The position numbers and the translations under genes are program-made. A stretch of 64,000 nt of DNA from Candidatus Thiodiazotropha sp. LNASS1 (GTDB lineage: Bacteria; Pseudomonadota; Gammaproteobacteria; Chromatiales; Chromatiaceae), in the NCBI RefSeq assembly GCF_964212655.1, contig NZ_OZ156465.1, positions 1,798,001-1,862,000 of the forward strand, in the 5' to 3' direction. This document shows, piece after piece, positions 35,513 through 45,859 of this stretch. Every line of letters begins with the position of its first letter. Positions within the stretch are counted from its first letter, which is position 1. The notes beneath the pieces were generated by a model. It did no database searches. It worked only from the letters and a program-made list of their open reading frames with translations, and was not told the DNA's origin.

Positions 35513-37596
35513 TCAATACCAAGCTTATCCCAATTGTTGTCGGTCTTATATTAAGCACCACTGCTCAGGCTATGCGTGATCAGCAATTAGACCATTTCCT
35601 CTCCTTAAGTTTGGAACAGCTGATGGAATTGGAGATAACAATCTCAACCGATACCAAGCAAACCGTTTCGCAGGCACCCGCTGCAGTATCCGTTATCACT
35701 GTGGAAGACATCGAGGCAACTGGCGCCACCAACCTTGTGGAGATCCTGGAGAGCGTCCCTGGTATACATGTGAGAGCCAGTCAGTTTGCATTCAGGCCAT
35801 TGATACAATTTCGCGGTACCAACGCCAATCAGACCTTGCTGATGATCAATGGCACTTCGATGCGGGACCTGATGTGGGGATTCGGTATTTTCTGGAAAGG
35901 CATACCGAGCAGTATCATCGACAGAGTGGAAATAATACGTGGCCCCGGGTCTGCCCTATTCGGCGCTGATGCCTCTGCAGGCGTTATTAATGTCATAACG
36001 AAAACCGCAGGAAAGATAAACCACAATGAAATGGGCCTGAGGAGCGGTAGTTTCAATTCCAACACCGGGTGGTTGCAATATGGAAGCAGCTGGTACGGAT
36101 TTGACATCGGTCTCACCATCAACCTGGCCACTACCGATGGACACGACCCGTTTGTTGCGGCAGATGGCCAGACACAACAGGATGCTGCACTGGGCAGTAT
36201 GGTCTCCCTTGCACCGGACAATGCCCAATTCGGCTGGAAGAATCAGGATATCAGACTCTCAGTCGCGAAAGACGATTGGCAATTGCGTGTAGACTACATG
36301 AAGCATAGCGACCTGAAGATTGGTCTGACAGGGGCAGGTGTTCTGGATCCTCTGACAACAGCGGAAGACAGCCGATTCAACCTCGATCTGCTCTATAACG
36401 ATCCTGATTTCAGCAACGACTGGGGAATTGATGCGGAATTGCGATACCAGGACCTGGATTACACCTCAGGCGATGGTTTTCAGGAACGTCCGCCCGGTGC
36501 ATTCAACGGCGATTACCCGCAAGGGGTTATCAATCGAATGCAATCAGCTGAGCGCAGGCTCAGTTTCGAGGCCAGCGGTCTCTTCACAGGGGTCGATAAA
36601 CATGCGCTACGACTTGGTCTGGGCTATACCTGGCAAGACCTCTATTTGGTCAAGCAACTGATAAATATGGGAATTGGGCCAGATGGCAATCCACTGCCGC
36701 CAGGCAGTCCGCTTGTCGATGTCTCAAACACACCGTATGCTTTCGCCCCTGAAAAGACACGCTCGATTCGGTATCTGTTTCTACAGGATGTTTGGTCATT
36801 CAGTGACAACTGGCAATTAACCGCAGGTGTCAGATATGACGACTACTCCGATTTCGGCGATACACTGAATCCTCGACTGGCTCTTGTATGGCAGGTTTCA
36901 GATAGGTTCACTACGAAATTGCTTTATGGAAGGGCATTTCGCCCGCCATCCTTTCAGGAGTTGTTCGCTGAAACATCATTCTCAAGACCGAATCCCGACC
37001 TGGATCCGGAACGATCTGAAACAGTTGAGCTGATCCTGTCCTACATTCCAAATAACGATCTCAATATCGGGATGAATCTCTATAATCTGCGGCAGTCCGA
37101 TTTCATCCGCGCCACAACCTTGCCCGGAGAGAGTGGCCGGCGATTCCAAAACACCGGTAATCACACAATTCAAGGTATTGAACTGGAGGCGAAATGGCAA
37201 GCTGCAAAGACTCTGAGATTCTCAGCAAACTATTCAATACGCAATCCTGACAATAACCTATTTCGTGCCATTGATGAGCCGAAACAAGATGCCTATGCGC
37301 GGGTTGACTGGAATTTCCGCCCAGATTGGAACCTGAACATGCAGACAAACTGGATCGGTGAAAGGGAACGACGCAGCAATGACCCAAGATCATCACTCGA
37401 TGACTATACCCTCACCGATACGACACTGCGATACACCGGGCTGAACGCCTGGGAGTTCGCATTTTCGATCCGCAACCTATTCGATGAGGACGCAAGGGAA
37501 TACACGGCACCTTCAGTAACCGATGACCTGATACTGCCAGAACGAAGTTTATATGCTGAGATCAAATATAAGCTCCATAGCGGACGGTATGAGTAA
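35509..37596 (+). CDS. TonB-dependent outer-membrane receptor
   Basis: 695 aa. A signal peptide (ending TTAQA) is followed by a plug domain (SQAPAAVSVITVEDIEATGA, then VDRVEIIRGPGSALFGADASAGVINVITK-type sequence) and a 22-strand barrel ending SLYAEIKYKLHSGRYE-like, of the BtuB/CirA type. The substrate is unknown. It is grouped with a YfiR-type gene and a hybrid kinase, a set that suggests ligand-dependent signalling rather than simple uptake. No Fur box is seen directly upstream. Confidence 0.92.
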   Translation: MINTKLIPIVVGLILSTTAQAMRDQQLDHFLSLSLEQLMELEITISTDTKQTVSQAPAAVSVITVEDIEATGATNLVEILESVPGIHVRASQFAFRPLIQFRGTNANQTLLMINGTSMRDLMWGFGIFWKGIPSSIIDRVEIIRGPGSALFGADASAGVINVITKTAGKINHNEMGLRSGSFNSNTGWLQYGSSWYGFDIGLTINLATTDGHDPFVAADGQTQQDAALGSMVSLAPDNAQFGWKNQDIRLSVAKDDWQLRVDYMKHSDLKIGLTGAGVLDPLTTAEDSRFNLDLLYNDPDFSNDWGIDAELRYQDLDYTSGDGFQERPPGAFNGDYPQGVINRMQSAERRLSFEASGLFTGVDKHALRLGLGYTWQDLYLVKQLINMGIGPDGNPLPPGSPLVDVSNTPYAFAPEKTRSIRYLFLQDVWSFSDNWQLTAGVRYDDYSDFGDTLNPRLALVWQVSDRFTTKLLYGRAFRPPSFQELFAETSFSRPNPDLDPERSETVELILSYIPNNDLNIGMNLYNLRQSDFIRATTLPGESGRRFQNTGNHTIQGIELEAKWQAAKTLRFSANYSIRNPDNNLFRAIDEPKQDAYARVDWNFRPDWNLNMQTNWIGERERRSNDPRSSLDDYTLTDTTLRYTGLNAWEFAFSIRNLFDEDAREYTAPSVTDDLILPERSLYAEIKYKLHSGRYE

Positions 37597-37783
37597 TACT
37601 GGATTAGTGATATGGAATTGTTTTTTGGCAATAAGATAATTATTCAAACCGTTGTTTCGGAAGTAATTATTCTGATTATTAGCATAGAGCTATTTAATCA
37701 AAAAATTAATGGTTATGTATATTTTTCACCATGGATAATGGACTAATCTGCCATACTGGCTCATGTGAACTGGATAGACTGAA

Positions 37784-38326
37784 GTGACGACAAGGCTGTT
37801 GACTCTTATAACACTCCTAGCACTTGGTTGTATAAATTTTGCGGCATTCGCAGAGCAACAACAAGGTGAAGAGAATTTACTGAAGGCAGCCTTTATTTTT
37901 AACTTCGCGAAATTCGCTCGCTGGCCAGATGGAATATGGTCGGAGGACAGGCCGTCATTAAAAATATGTTCCATTGGTTATGATGAATTGGCAAATACCC
38001 TCATCCGACTCAACGGCAAGACACTCAGAGAACATCCTGTACAAATCATGCAAAAACAGGAAACAGACCAATTGGATGTTTGTCATGTCCTGTATCTGGC
38101 CAATTCACTCAAGTACGAAGCGATTGAGATAACGGATTTACTTCAGGTTAAACCAATACTGACTGTCAGTGAAATACCGGGCTTTGCCGAATCAGGTGGA
38201 ATGATCGAGCTCTACCAAAGAGACGGCCGGATACGATTCAAAGTCAACCTGCGTATTACCCGTGAGGCCGGATTGGATCTCAGCTCACGTCTGCTTAAAC
38301 TGGCTATTGTTGTCGGCGGACCGTAA
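37784..38326 (+). CDS. YfiR/DUF4154 periplasmic protein
   Basis: 180 aa. A signal peptide (LITLLALGCINFAAFA) precedes a domain with the YfiR/DUF4154 pattern: LLKAAFIFNFAKFARWPDG, LKICSIG, and the C-terminal RIRFKVNLRITREAGLDLSSRLLKLA. YfiR of Pseudomonas is a periplasmic inhibitor of a membrane diguanylate cyclase. Here its likely partner is the hybrid kinase that starts two bases later and has a periplasmic sensor. The start codon is GTG. Confidence 0.88.
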   Translation: MTTRLLTLITLLALGCINFAAFAEQQQGEENLLKAAFIFNFAKFARWPDGIWSEDRPSLKICSIGYDELANTLIRLNGKTLREHPVQIMQKQETDQLDVCHVLYLANSLKYEAIEITDLLQVKPILTVSEIPGFAESGGMIELYQRDGRIRFKVNLRITREAGLDLSSRLLKLAIVVGGP

Positions 38327-38328
38327 TT

Positions 38329-40677
38329 ATGTATCTATTACGAAATGCCTCAATAAAGCACAAGCTTGAAGCCATCATTCTGGTAACGACAGCATCTGTT
38401 CTGCTGCTCAGTTTATTATTATTCATGATAGTTGAGATAAACTCCGCCCGAGGAGAAACTGCGACCCGCCTGCAATCTCTTGCCATATTACTCGGTGCAA
38501 ACAGCAGTGCTGCCATCACCTTCGATGATCAAAGTACCGCTAAAGATATATTGTCCACACTGTCAACACAAAAGGATGTTGTTGAAGCCACTATTTTTCT
38601 CAATAACGGCGAGTCCTTTGCCAGATACCAATCAGAGAATTACAAATCCACCTTGGATTTCAGTGATAACAGATCAGGGATTGGTTCCTATTTTAAGCTG
38701 GTTGCAATCAAAGAAAAGATCTTACTCGATGGCGAGAATATTGGTTATCTGCATATTGTCGGCGATATGAGTAGGGCCCATTCCCTCCTGCTTCATCAAT
38801 CACTTATGGTTCTGGGTGTATTCATTGTCTCTATGCTGTTCGCATTCTGGCTCTCCAATCGTTTTCAAAGAGTGATCTCAAGGCCTGTACAACAACTGCT
38901 TCGCACCATGAAGAAGATCGCAGTCAAGAGAGATTTTTCCCACCGTGCAAAACGGCTGAGTAACGATGAATTGGGAAGTTTGGTCGATGGCTTTAATGCC
39001 ATGCTTGACCGCATTCAGAGGCATGACAGTAAACTATCGGCATATCATCAGGATTTAGAACGCCAGGTGACCGAGAGAACACATCAGTTGAATACTGCAA
39101 AGAATGAAGCTGAGGCCGCCAGCCAGGCTAAGAGTGACTTTCTGGCCACCATGAGCCACGAGATTCGCACACCGATGAGCGGTGTCATTGGTTTCGGGCA
39201 TTTATTGAAAAAAACAACTTTGAATGATCAGCAGAGAGAGTACGCAGACATTATCATCAGTTCTGCTCAAGGCTTACTTGAAATCATCGATGACATACTC
39301 AACTTTTCCAAGATGGAGGCTGGCAAAGTCACCCTGGAGTACAGTAATTTCGTCATGGAAAACCTGGCCCATGGTGTTGAGATACTATTTGCCCCCAAGG
39401 CCCTGGAGAAAGGTATCATCCTCACATCATCCGTTGCTGATGATGTACCACCACTACTCTATGGAGACCCTGCCAAAATACGCCAGGTACTCATCAACCT
39501 GGTCGGCAATGCAATAAAGTTCACCGACGAGGGTAGCATCAGCATCAAGATAGATAAAGAAGATCAACAGGGCGATGAGGTTACAATTCTCATCACTGTC
39601 AGTGATACGGGTATCGGTATCAGCCAACAACAGCAGTCCCAGCTTTTCCAACCTTTTCAACAGTGTGATGGCTCAATCACGCGTAATTATGGAGGAACCG
39701 GTCTCGGCTTGGTTATTGCTCAACGCCTTGTTGATCTAATGGAGGGTGAAATAACATTAACCAGCAAGCCTGACGAAGGATCGACTTTCGTTACCCGTAT
39801 TCATCTGAATACGGCAAAGAAGGCAGAAGGCATTGAGCAATTACCAGACATACCCAATATTACGGCAAATCTGCTTGTACCACCGGATGGTATCGACAAC
39901 ACAGACTCGCTTTTCGATAAGTTGACTATTCTTGTTGTTGATGACAGTAATGTGAACCTGACATTGGCTAAGGCACTGCTACTCAAAAAAGGTGCGCAAG
40001 TAGTTGCGGCAACAAGCGCATTAGAGGCCCTGGAAGCAATCGACAGCCGGGAATTCAATCTCATCCTCATGGATTTGGAAATGCCTAAAATGAGTGGCAT
40101 TGAGGCAACCAGAAAAATTCGTGAGACACATGATTCAAGACAGCTACCGATCGTTGCCGTTACAGCTCATGTGTTGCCTCAAAAAAAAGAGGATGTATTC
40201 GATGCAGGAATGGATGACTTGCTGACAAAACCCTATCTACCTGATCAGCTTTATAGAATCGTGAGTAAATGGACAGGGCACCTGTACAATCCGGCAGATG
40301 AGCAATTGCCCCATTCAAAGATCGACGGCGATTCAGCCATCTATGACCAACAGACGGCACTGGCCAGTGTCGCAAATGACAATAAGACTGCAGAACTGAT
40401 ACTTGATGAATTCCTTGAAATGCTACCAGGCTGTGAAGCCGCTTTGAAAGAGGCCTGTTCTGCAGGGGACCATACGGCCCTATACCAAACAGCCCACAAG
40501 CTGGAAGGTTCGGCCAGCACGAGTGGTGCCTCTTCAATATACGAGGAAGCAGTCACCCTGAGAACGGCATTAAAACAAAAATCAGTACAATCGGATCAGA
40601 TCGACCGATGTGTCACCGCATTATTAGAGCAAACAGACCAATTCAGGCAATACTTTTCTAATAAGGTAAAACATTGA
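38329..40677 (+). CDS. hybrid sensor kinase with receiver and Hpt domains
   Basis: 782 aa. Transmembrane helices near 17-35 and 157-180 enclose a CHASE8-like periplasmic sensor ([20 protein letters not shown]). HAMP (about 185-235), HisKA with His277 in [11 protein letters not shown], HATPase ([30 protein letters not shown]), receiver with Asp582 in [13 protein letters not shown], and Hpt with His723 in AHKLEGSAS follow. This is the unorthodox phosphorelay layout. No DNA-binding response regulator is adjacent, so the final output lies elsewhere. It forms one unit with the YfiR-type gene. Confidence 0.92.
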   Translation: MYLLRNASIKHKLEAIILVTTASVLLLSLLLFMIVEINSARGETATRLQSLAILLGANSSAAITFDDQSTAKDILSTLSTQKDVVEATIFLNNGESFARYQSENYKSTLDFSDNRSGIGSYFKLVAIKEKILLDGENIGYLHIVGDMSRAHSLLLHQSLMVLGVFIVSMLFAFWLSNRFQRVISRPVQQLLRTMKKIAVKRDFSHRAKRLSNDELGSLVDGFNAMLDRIQRHDSKLSAYHQDLERQVTERTHQLNTAKNEAEAASQAKSDFLATMSHEIRTPMSGVIGFGHLLKKTTLNDQQREYADIIISSAQGLLEIIDDILNFSKMEAGKVTLEYSNFVMENLAHGVEILFAPKALEKGIILTSSVADDVPPLLYGDPAKIRQVLINLVGNAIKFTDEGSISIKIDKEDQQGDEVTILITVSDTGIGISQQQQSQLFQPFQQCDGSITRNYGGTGLGLVIAQRLVDLMEGEITLTSKPDEGSTFVTRIHLNTAKKAEGIEQLPDIPNITANLLVPPDGIDNTDSLFDKLTILVVDDSNVNLTLAKALLLKKGAQVVAATSALEALEAIDSREFNLILMDLEMPKMSGIEATRKIRETHDSRQLPIVAVTAHVLPQKKEDVFDAGMDDLLTKPYLPDQLYRIVSKWTGHLYNPADEQLPHSKIDGDSAIYDQQTALASVANDNKTAELILDEFLEMLPGCEAALKEACSAGDHTALYQTAHKLEGSASTSGASSIYEEAVTLRTALKQKSVQSDQIDRCVTALLEQTDQFRQYFSNKVKH

Positions 40678-40816
40678 TTGATCCATACGATGTACAACGC
40701 AAGGTATTCATTCCCAATATTCTGATACCAACAAATCTTTCAGCACACCAATATCCCGACATCAGCCGGGATTTTGGTGGGATTGATATGGACAAGAAAC
40801 TGCGCGGCTACAGAGA

Positions 40817-41227
40817 TCAATCCCAGTGATATCTGTTGTGGCGATGTGAAGAGTATTCATCATGATAGGCAATATAGCGGTCAATGCCATTACGCATATA
40901 CTCTCTGATCAAGCGGCTGTTCTTGTCCAATTTACGCGTCAAATGGTTATACTCGCTGCGAGATAAGTAACCATCGTCCCGATACTCCCGTGATAAGCGG
41001 CGTATCTTACGATACCGCTTTTTGAGCTGCTTTGCTTCTTTGTGAGTCAGTCTGTCTCTGTCAATACCACGCTCGATTCTGTGATATTGCCGATCCATTC
41101 GCTTTTCGATCTTGTGCACCTTTTTATGGTCGCAATAATCTCCCCTGTGTGAACCTCCGGCATATGACGGTGCCGCCATAACAAGGCTAAGCGATACAGC
41201 AATCAGTGTAGTACGAACTAAATTCAT
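40817..41227 (-). CDS. small basic exported protein of unknown function
   Basis: 136 aa. A signal peptide (MNLVRTTLIAVSLSLVMAAPSYA) precedes a charged, helical mature part of regular Arg/Lys/Glu pattern (KIEKRMDRQYHRIERGIDRDRLT, KEAKQLKKRYRKIRRLSREYRDDG in two stretches) and a His-rich end. It is probably periplasmic and coiled; no domain is recognised. The ATG at 41227 has a GGGAGA ribosome site and starts the signal peptide; an upstream start would add seven residues. Confidence 0.7.
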   Translation of the reverse strand: MNLVRTTLIAVSLSLVMAAPSYAGGSHRGDYCDHKKVHKIEKRMDRQYHRIERGIDRDRLTHKEAKQLKKRYRKIRRLSREYRDDGYLSRSEYNHLTRKLDKNSRLIREYMRNGIDRYIAYHDEYSSHRHNRYHWD

Positions 41228-41482
41228 GGTAGTTTCTCCCGTGATCAATATCTGTCAAGACTCAACTACAGAATATGCCGCCGATGCTGAACGAAAACTG
41301 AATGGGGCACTTGTTACCGCCAGATCGAAAAAGTGCCAATTCGACACTGGCAAGAAGCCACTCTATTGGTTATCCTCAGACCCGTTATCTCGACGTGTAG
41401 CGGGAACGGGATTGAATCAAGAATCTCGCACCACCCCCACATATATTTTCATTGCTCGCCGTCGCTTCGAGGGATGGATTGA

Positions 41483-42106
41483 ATGAAGTGCATTAGAAAT
41501 TGTATTTTTGGACTGTGCCTGATTGGCTGCAATCACACCGCAATGGCGGAAACCAGGTATGTTACGGATGAATTGCAACTCTCCCTGTTTGAGCTGATAA
41601 ATTCCAAGGGCAAACTTCTGCAACGTCTGAATAGCGGCGCTGAACTTGAACTATTGCAACAAGAGGGCCTGTTCGCCAAGGTCCGCACAAAGGATGGTAC
41701 TGAAGGCTGGACCAAGGCCGGCTTCCTTATCGAACGGAAGCCGGCACGCACCCAACTGATCGAACTCCAGCAACAACATCAAGCACTGACTTCGAGTCTG
41801 GAACAAAGTGAATCCGATCTGAAGAAAACCCGGAACGAGCTTGAGAATCTTAAACAGCAGGAACAGCAGGCCAACACTGAACTGCAGGATCAGTTGGCGA
41901 ATACGGAAGGAGTCATCGCCGCGTTGGATAGGATACAGCAGGAAAATGAGGTGCTTCGCAATAGCCAAAGCCAGATGCATTCCGCCATACCATTGAACTG
42001 GGGATTGATTGCAGCCGGTATCAGTTTTGTGCTGGGAATTACTGCGGGCATCGCATTGTTCGACTATCGCAGTCGAAAACGCCACGGCGGTTATCGTATC
42101 TATTAG
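41483..42106 (+). CDS. YgiM-type SH3-domain membrane protein
   Basis: 207 aa with signal peptide, a bacterial SH3 domain (about 24-85: YVTDELQLSLFELINSKGKLL, VRTKDGTEGWTKAGFL), a coiled coil (about 90-165) and a C-terminal transmembrane helix (WGLIAAGISFVLGITAGIALF). This is the TIGR04211/YgiM architecture of the proteobacterial inner membrane. Its role is not established, probably in the envelope. Confidence 0.85.
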   Translation: MKCIRNCIFGLCLIGCNHTAMAETRYVTDELQLSLFELINSKGKLLQRLNSGAELELLQQEGLFAKVRTKDGTEGWTKAGFLIERKPARTQLIELQQQHQALTSSLEQSESDLKKTRNELENLKQQEQQANTELQDQLANTEGVIAALDRIQQENEVLRNSQSQMHSAIPLNWGLIAAGISFVLGITAGIALFDYRSRKRHGGYRIY

Positions 42107-42136
42107 CTGCCACGCTCCAGGCAGCCGACCAGCCGT

Positions 42137-43090
42137 TCAACACTCGATGGCGTATTTTTTCATCCGATAAAGCAGTGTATCGCGACTGAGCCCCAGCATT
42201 CTTGCCGCTTTACTGCGGTTACCGAAGGTTTTATTCAATGCCTGTTCGATCAAGCTGGCCTCAAGCTCATCCATATTGAGACCCTGATCAGGCAACTGAA
42301 AGGTTCCGTCAGCCGATGCATGTTGGCTTGGGGTTGCGCGAAACTCTTGGGGCAGATTTTCCGTTTCGACTTTACGGCCGGAGAACAGGATCAACATACG
42401 CTCGGAGAAATTCCTGAGTTCTCGTACATTGCCAGGCCAATGATAACTGTTCAGCAATTTCATCACTGCCTTACTGTAGACCGGTGGACGAAGCTTGTAA
42501 TTTGCCGCCAGTTCAGCGGTCAGACCTGAGAGGAGCAGATTCACATCACCCGGTCGCTGCCGCAAAGGTGGCAATTCGAGGGGCACGACATGCAGGCGGT
42601 AGTAGAGATCCCTGCGAAAGCCACCGTCATCGATCAACCGGCTCAGGTCACGGTTGGTTGCAGCGATTACCCGTACATCGACGCATTGGTTATTCGCCCT
42701 ACCGACGGTTTGACACTCCCCTGTCTCCAAAAAGCGTAATAATTTCGCCTGAACCGCCAGCGGCAACTCGCCGATCTCGTCCAGAAAAAGGGTACCGCCA
42801 TTGGCCGCCTGTACTTTTCCGATACTGTCGGTGGAAGCACCGGTGAAAGCACCCTTGCGGTGACCAAAAAGCTCGCTTTCGGCCAGTTGCGTCGGCAGTG
42901 CCGCACAGTTGACAGTTACGAAGGGTTTGTCGCGCCGTCGACTGTTCCGATGCAGCGCCTGTGCCAGTAACTCTTTACCAGTCCCGCTCTCACCGGAAAC
43001 CAATACTGTGGCATCCGTCACTGATACAATGCGCATTGCCCTTAGCAAGGACTGAAATTCAGGGGCCTTTCCTAACATAACCGTCTCCAT
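42137..43090 (-). CDS. sigma-54-dependent activator without receiver domain (PspF-like layout)
   Basis: 317 aa. The AAA+ domain has Walker A GESGTGKE, the sigma-54 contact loop GAFTGAST, Walker B GGTLFLDEIGEL and arginine fingers in FRRDLYYRLHVVPLELPPLRQR. A Fis-type helix-turn-helix ends the protein (NRSKAARMLGLSRDTLLYRMKKY). There is no N-terminal sensory domain, so activity must be set by partner proteins, as for PspF by PspA. The ATG at 43090 is chosen with a GGA ribosome site; the longer frame from 43201 is not family-like. No psp genes are in the window. Confidence 0.88.
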   Translation of the reverse strand: METVMLGKAPEFQSLLRAMRIVSVTDATVLVSGESGTGKELLAQALHRNSRRRDKPFVTVNCAALPTQLAESELFGHRKGAFTGASTDSIGKVQAANGGTLFLDEIGELPLAVQAKLLRFLETGECQTVGRANNQCVDVRVIAATNRDLSRLIDDGGFRRDLYYRLHVVPLELPPLRQRPGDVNLLLSGLTAELAANYKLRPPVYSKAVMKLLNSYHWPGNVRELRNFSERMLILFSGRKVETENLPQEFRATPSQHASADGTFQLPDQGLNMDELEASLIEQALNKTFGNRSKAARMLGLSRDTLLYRMKKYAIEC

Positions 43091-43211
43091 AGCTGTTCCA
43101 CGACATTGTAAAACAGTTTTCCCATTGAGGAAAACAGGTTGGGAACCCCCTTCCCTCCAACGGTGCATCCTGAAACTCCCTGACTGTTGACCGTTTGGCA
43201 TCTGGGGCCTG

Positions 43212-44132
43212 TTAGTTAAACACCTCTTTCACAATCTCAAGGAATCTTTTCGCCTGTGGTGACAGAAACTTACCACGGCGCAATACGATCCCGTAGCTGC
43301 GATCAGGAAAGTACTCACCCAGCGGAATGGTCGAGATCTGCTCTTCGCCTGTAAGACAGACATCCGTCACGATGGATATACCCAGACCGATCTCGACATA
43401 TTTTTTTATCACTTCCCAACCACCGGCCTCTAGTGTGACGTTGTAGTTGGCATTATGCTGCTTGAATACCAGATCCACCATTCTCCATGTACTCAGATGG
43501 TGGGGTGGCAGGATAAGCCCATAGGGACTTATATCATGTAGCTGAATCGACTCCTTTTTTGCCAGGGGGTGGTCAAGCGGCGTAATCAAAACCGGTGCAT
43601 AATTGACCACAGGCTGGTAGGTCACATCGTCAGGAATTTCCAACATCGAGCCTATCGCCAGATCCGTCTCATCCGCTCTCAACATGGCCATGCCATCGCG
43701 CCCTGTCACATTGTGCAGTTTCACCCTGATCCCCGGGTAGCGTTCGGCAAATCGACGAATGGGTTCAGGCAGGATATACAGAATGGTTGATTCGCCCGCA
43801 GCGATATTCAGTTCACCGCTCTCGAGTTTTCCACAAGAGGCGGCAAAGGTCTCCTGCAGTTTATCCATCCCCTCCACCAAGGGCTGGGAAAGCTTATAAA
43901 GGGTCTCCCCCTCCGGCGTCAGCTTGATTTTCGGCCCTCTACGCTCGAACAGAACCGTTTCCAATTCACGCTCAAGTGCCTGGATCTGCAGTGAAACTGT
44001 CGGCTGACTCAAATAGAGTCTCTCCGCTGCCTCACTGATCGACCCTGTCTGTGCCGCATGGCAAAAGGCACGCAGTTGCTTCAACCGGTTTTGCTTATAA
44101 TGAATCTGTGGTGTTCCAGCCATGTCAGCCAT
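43212..44132 (-). CDS. LysR-family regulator, CysB-like
   Basis: 306 aa. Winged helix-turn-helix at 16-75 (LKQLRAFCHAAQTGSISEAAERL, YLSQPTVSLQIQALERELETVLF in part), then a periplasmic-binding-protein-like effector domain. The effector part (LVLITPLDHPLAKK-like stretch, EAGGWEVIKKYVEIGLGISIV) resembles CysB/Cbl regulators of sulfur metabolism. It reads away from the pentapeptide gene, and an operator-like dyad lies five bases upstream of its start, consistent with autoregulation. The inducer is unknown. Confidence 0.88.
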   Translation of the reverse strand: MADMAGTPQIHYKQNRLKQLRAFCHAAQTGSISEAAERLYLSQPTVSLQIQALERELETVLFERRGPKIKLTPEGETLYKLSQPLVEGMDKLQETFAASCGKLESGELNIAAGESTILYILPEPIRRFAERYPGIRVKLHNVTGRDGMAMLRADETDLAIGSMLEIPDDVTYQPVVNYAPVLITPLDHPLAKKESIQLHDISPYGLILPPHHLSTWRMVDLVFKQHNANYNVTLEAGGWEVIKKYVEIGLGISIVTDVCLTGEEQISTIPLGEYFPDRSYGIVLRRGKFLSPQAKRFLEIVKEVFN

Positions 44133-44136
44133 CCAG

Positions 44137-44159
44137 TAGTATTAAGTAAATCAATACTA
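44137..44159. promoter_or_regulatory. LysR-type operator dyad
   Basis: TAGTATT-N9-AATACTA, a perfect 7-base inverted repeat containing the T-N11-A core of LysR boxes, between the LysR gene and the divergent pentapeptide gene. Confidence 0.55.
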
Positions 44160-44311
44160 GATGTAAGAGCTACCAATGGCAATAATAAATAAATAGCGCT
44201 ATTTATCGGATCGACTCGCAATATGACCCGAGATTTCGCTATTCTTAACCGCTGGACCGGAATGGAAAGATTGTTCCAACACTATCTACAGGTAAATAAA
44301 CAGAGGTATCC

Positions 44312-44650
44312 ATGCAGAAGCCCCAGCTGAAACAGGACCCCATGTATCAACTTCTTAAAGAGGGGAAAGTCCAGGAGTTCAATCAACGACGAGCCGCCGG
44401 TGAGACGTGCGACCTGCGGAATGCCGATTTAAGAGGCATCGATTTAAGGGACATGGATGCGCGAGACCTGGATATGTCCGGCGCCTATCTGCGCCATGCA
44501 GACCTGCGGGGACTTAATCTCAGCGAAACCAATCTTGAAGGTGCAAGCATAAACAGCGCAAAGATTTCGGGCACCTATTTCGCATCGACACTCTCTGCCG
44601 AGGAGATCACACTTTCACTGGTGCACGGTACGCGCCTGCGCAATCGTTGA
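44312..44650 (+). CDS. pentapeptide-repeat protein
   Basis: 112 aa. Seven or so A(D/N)LXX-type repeats (NADLRGIDLRDMDARDLDMSG, then AYLRHADLRGLNLSETNL) predict a right-handed beta helix. No signal peptide. It lies divergent from the LysR regulator, behind the dyad at 44137-44159, so it may be its target. Function unknown. Confidence 0.8.
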   Translation: MQKPQLKQDPMYQLLKEGKVQEFNQRRAAGETCDLRNADLRGIDLRDMDARDLDMSGAYLRHADLRGLNLSETNLEGASINSAKISGTYFASTLSAEEITLSLVHGTRLRNR

Positions 44651-44725
44651 TCCGCCAATTATCAAGCCGGATTCTTGGCTGATTCACTCTGAATCGAGAA
44701 CCGGAAAGCGGACGATCAAGGGCAG

Positions 44726-45850
44726 TCAGTGGTCTGAGTCGATTTGGGCAAGGATGTTCCTTGCCACCAGGCGTTGATCCGCATTACCCTCCTCAAGTAG
44801 TTCATACAGCAGTTCCCTGGCCTTTTCCACTTCCCCGCTGTCTCTGTATTCCTGCACTTGCCGGAGTTTACTCTCGCCACTGTCGATCTCTGTCTCGGCC
44901 TCTTCCTGTTCATCCGTCTCGATGGCGTCCAGCTCTGCCTCCATCTCCTCATCGGTAAGGGGCACGAAACGGTCCGGATCCACATAGTCGCCTGCGGGAT
45001 CGATATCCCTGCCGACCACATCATCCTGCTGCTTCCCGTGATACTCCTCCCCGTCTGGTGCGGCCGATGCGGCCACCGCCTCATCAGGCAGATTATCGGT
45101 GTGCTCCTTGGGACGGTTGACAAAACCTTTAGAAAAGATGAGGCCCAATTCGAACAATACCCACATGGGCAGGGCCAGCAAGGTCTGTGAGATGACATCC
45201 GGCGGAGTCAGAAACATACCGACCACAAAGGCCCCAACGATCACAAATGGGCGTTTGTGGCGCAGCTTTTCCGGTGTGGTGATGCCCATCCAGACAAGAA
45301 TAATGGTTGCAATCGGCACCTCGAATGCGACCCCGAAGGCAAAGAAGAGGGTCATCACAAAATCGAGATAACTACCCATATCGGTCGCCACTTCGACGCC
45401 ATCGGGCGCGGTGCCGGCCAAAAACGTAAATACCAAAGGAAAGACGACAAAATAGGCAAAGGCCATTCCGAGATAGAAGAGCAAAGTGCTGGAGACCAGT
45501 AGCGGCATGACCAGCTTCTTTTCATGGCGATAGAGACCAGGGGCCACAAAGGCCCAAAACTGATAGAGGATAAAGGGTACCGCAATGAATATCGCCAGCT
45601 GCAGACTCAATTTAAAGGGTATCAGAAAGGGATCGATGGGCTTGGTGGAGATCATCGTACTGCCTTCCGGCAGTGCTGCGCGCATCGGACCCGCGATGGC
45701 GCTGTAGAGGTCATTGGCGAAAGGGAACAGCACCAGGAATACTGCCAGCACGACCAGCACCATGCGCAACACACGATCGCGCAATTCGATCAGATGGGAG
45801 ACCAGGGGCTGTTCCTTGGTTGTGGTATCGGGGGTGTTCTGCGCCGACAT
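44726..45850 (-). CDS. tatC: Sec-independent translocase TatC with FimV-like C-terminal extension
   Basis: 374 aa. Residues 15-255 are a normal Tat[56 protein letters not shown] in two stretches, FGVAFEVPI and [20 protein letters not shown]. TatC proteins are normally about 250 residues. Here an acidic linker (about 275-325) is followed by a helical module [20 protein letters not shown] then [19 protein letters not shown], which resembles the FimV C-terminal domain (TPR-like). The extension is cytoplasmic. tatC ends the his-tat gene row. Confidence 0.93.
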   Translation of the reverse strand: MSAQNTPDTTTKEQPLVSHLIELRDRVLRMVLVVLAVFLVLFPFANDLYSAIAGPMRAALPEGSTMISTKPIDPFLIPFKLSLQLAIFIAVPFILYQFWAFVAPGLYRHEKKLVMPLLVSSTLLFYLGMAFAYFVVFPLVFTFLAGTAPDGVEVATDMGSYLDFVMTLFFAFGVAFEVPIATIILVWMGITTPEKLRHKRPFVIVGAFVVGMFLTPPDVISQTLLALPMWVLFELGLIFSKGFVNRPKEHTDNLPDEAVAASAAPDGEEYHGKQQDDVVGRDIDPAGDYVDPDRFVPLTDEEMEAELDAIETDEQEEAETEIDSGESKLRQVQEYRDSGEVEKARELLYELLEEGNADQRLVARNILAQIDSDH

Positions 45851-45859
45851 CTCTATTGC

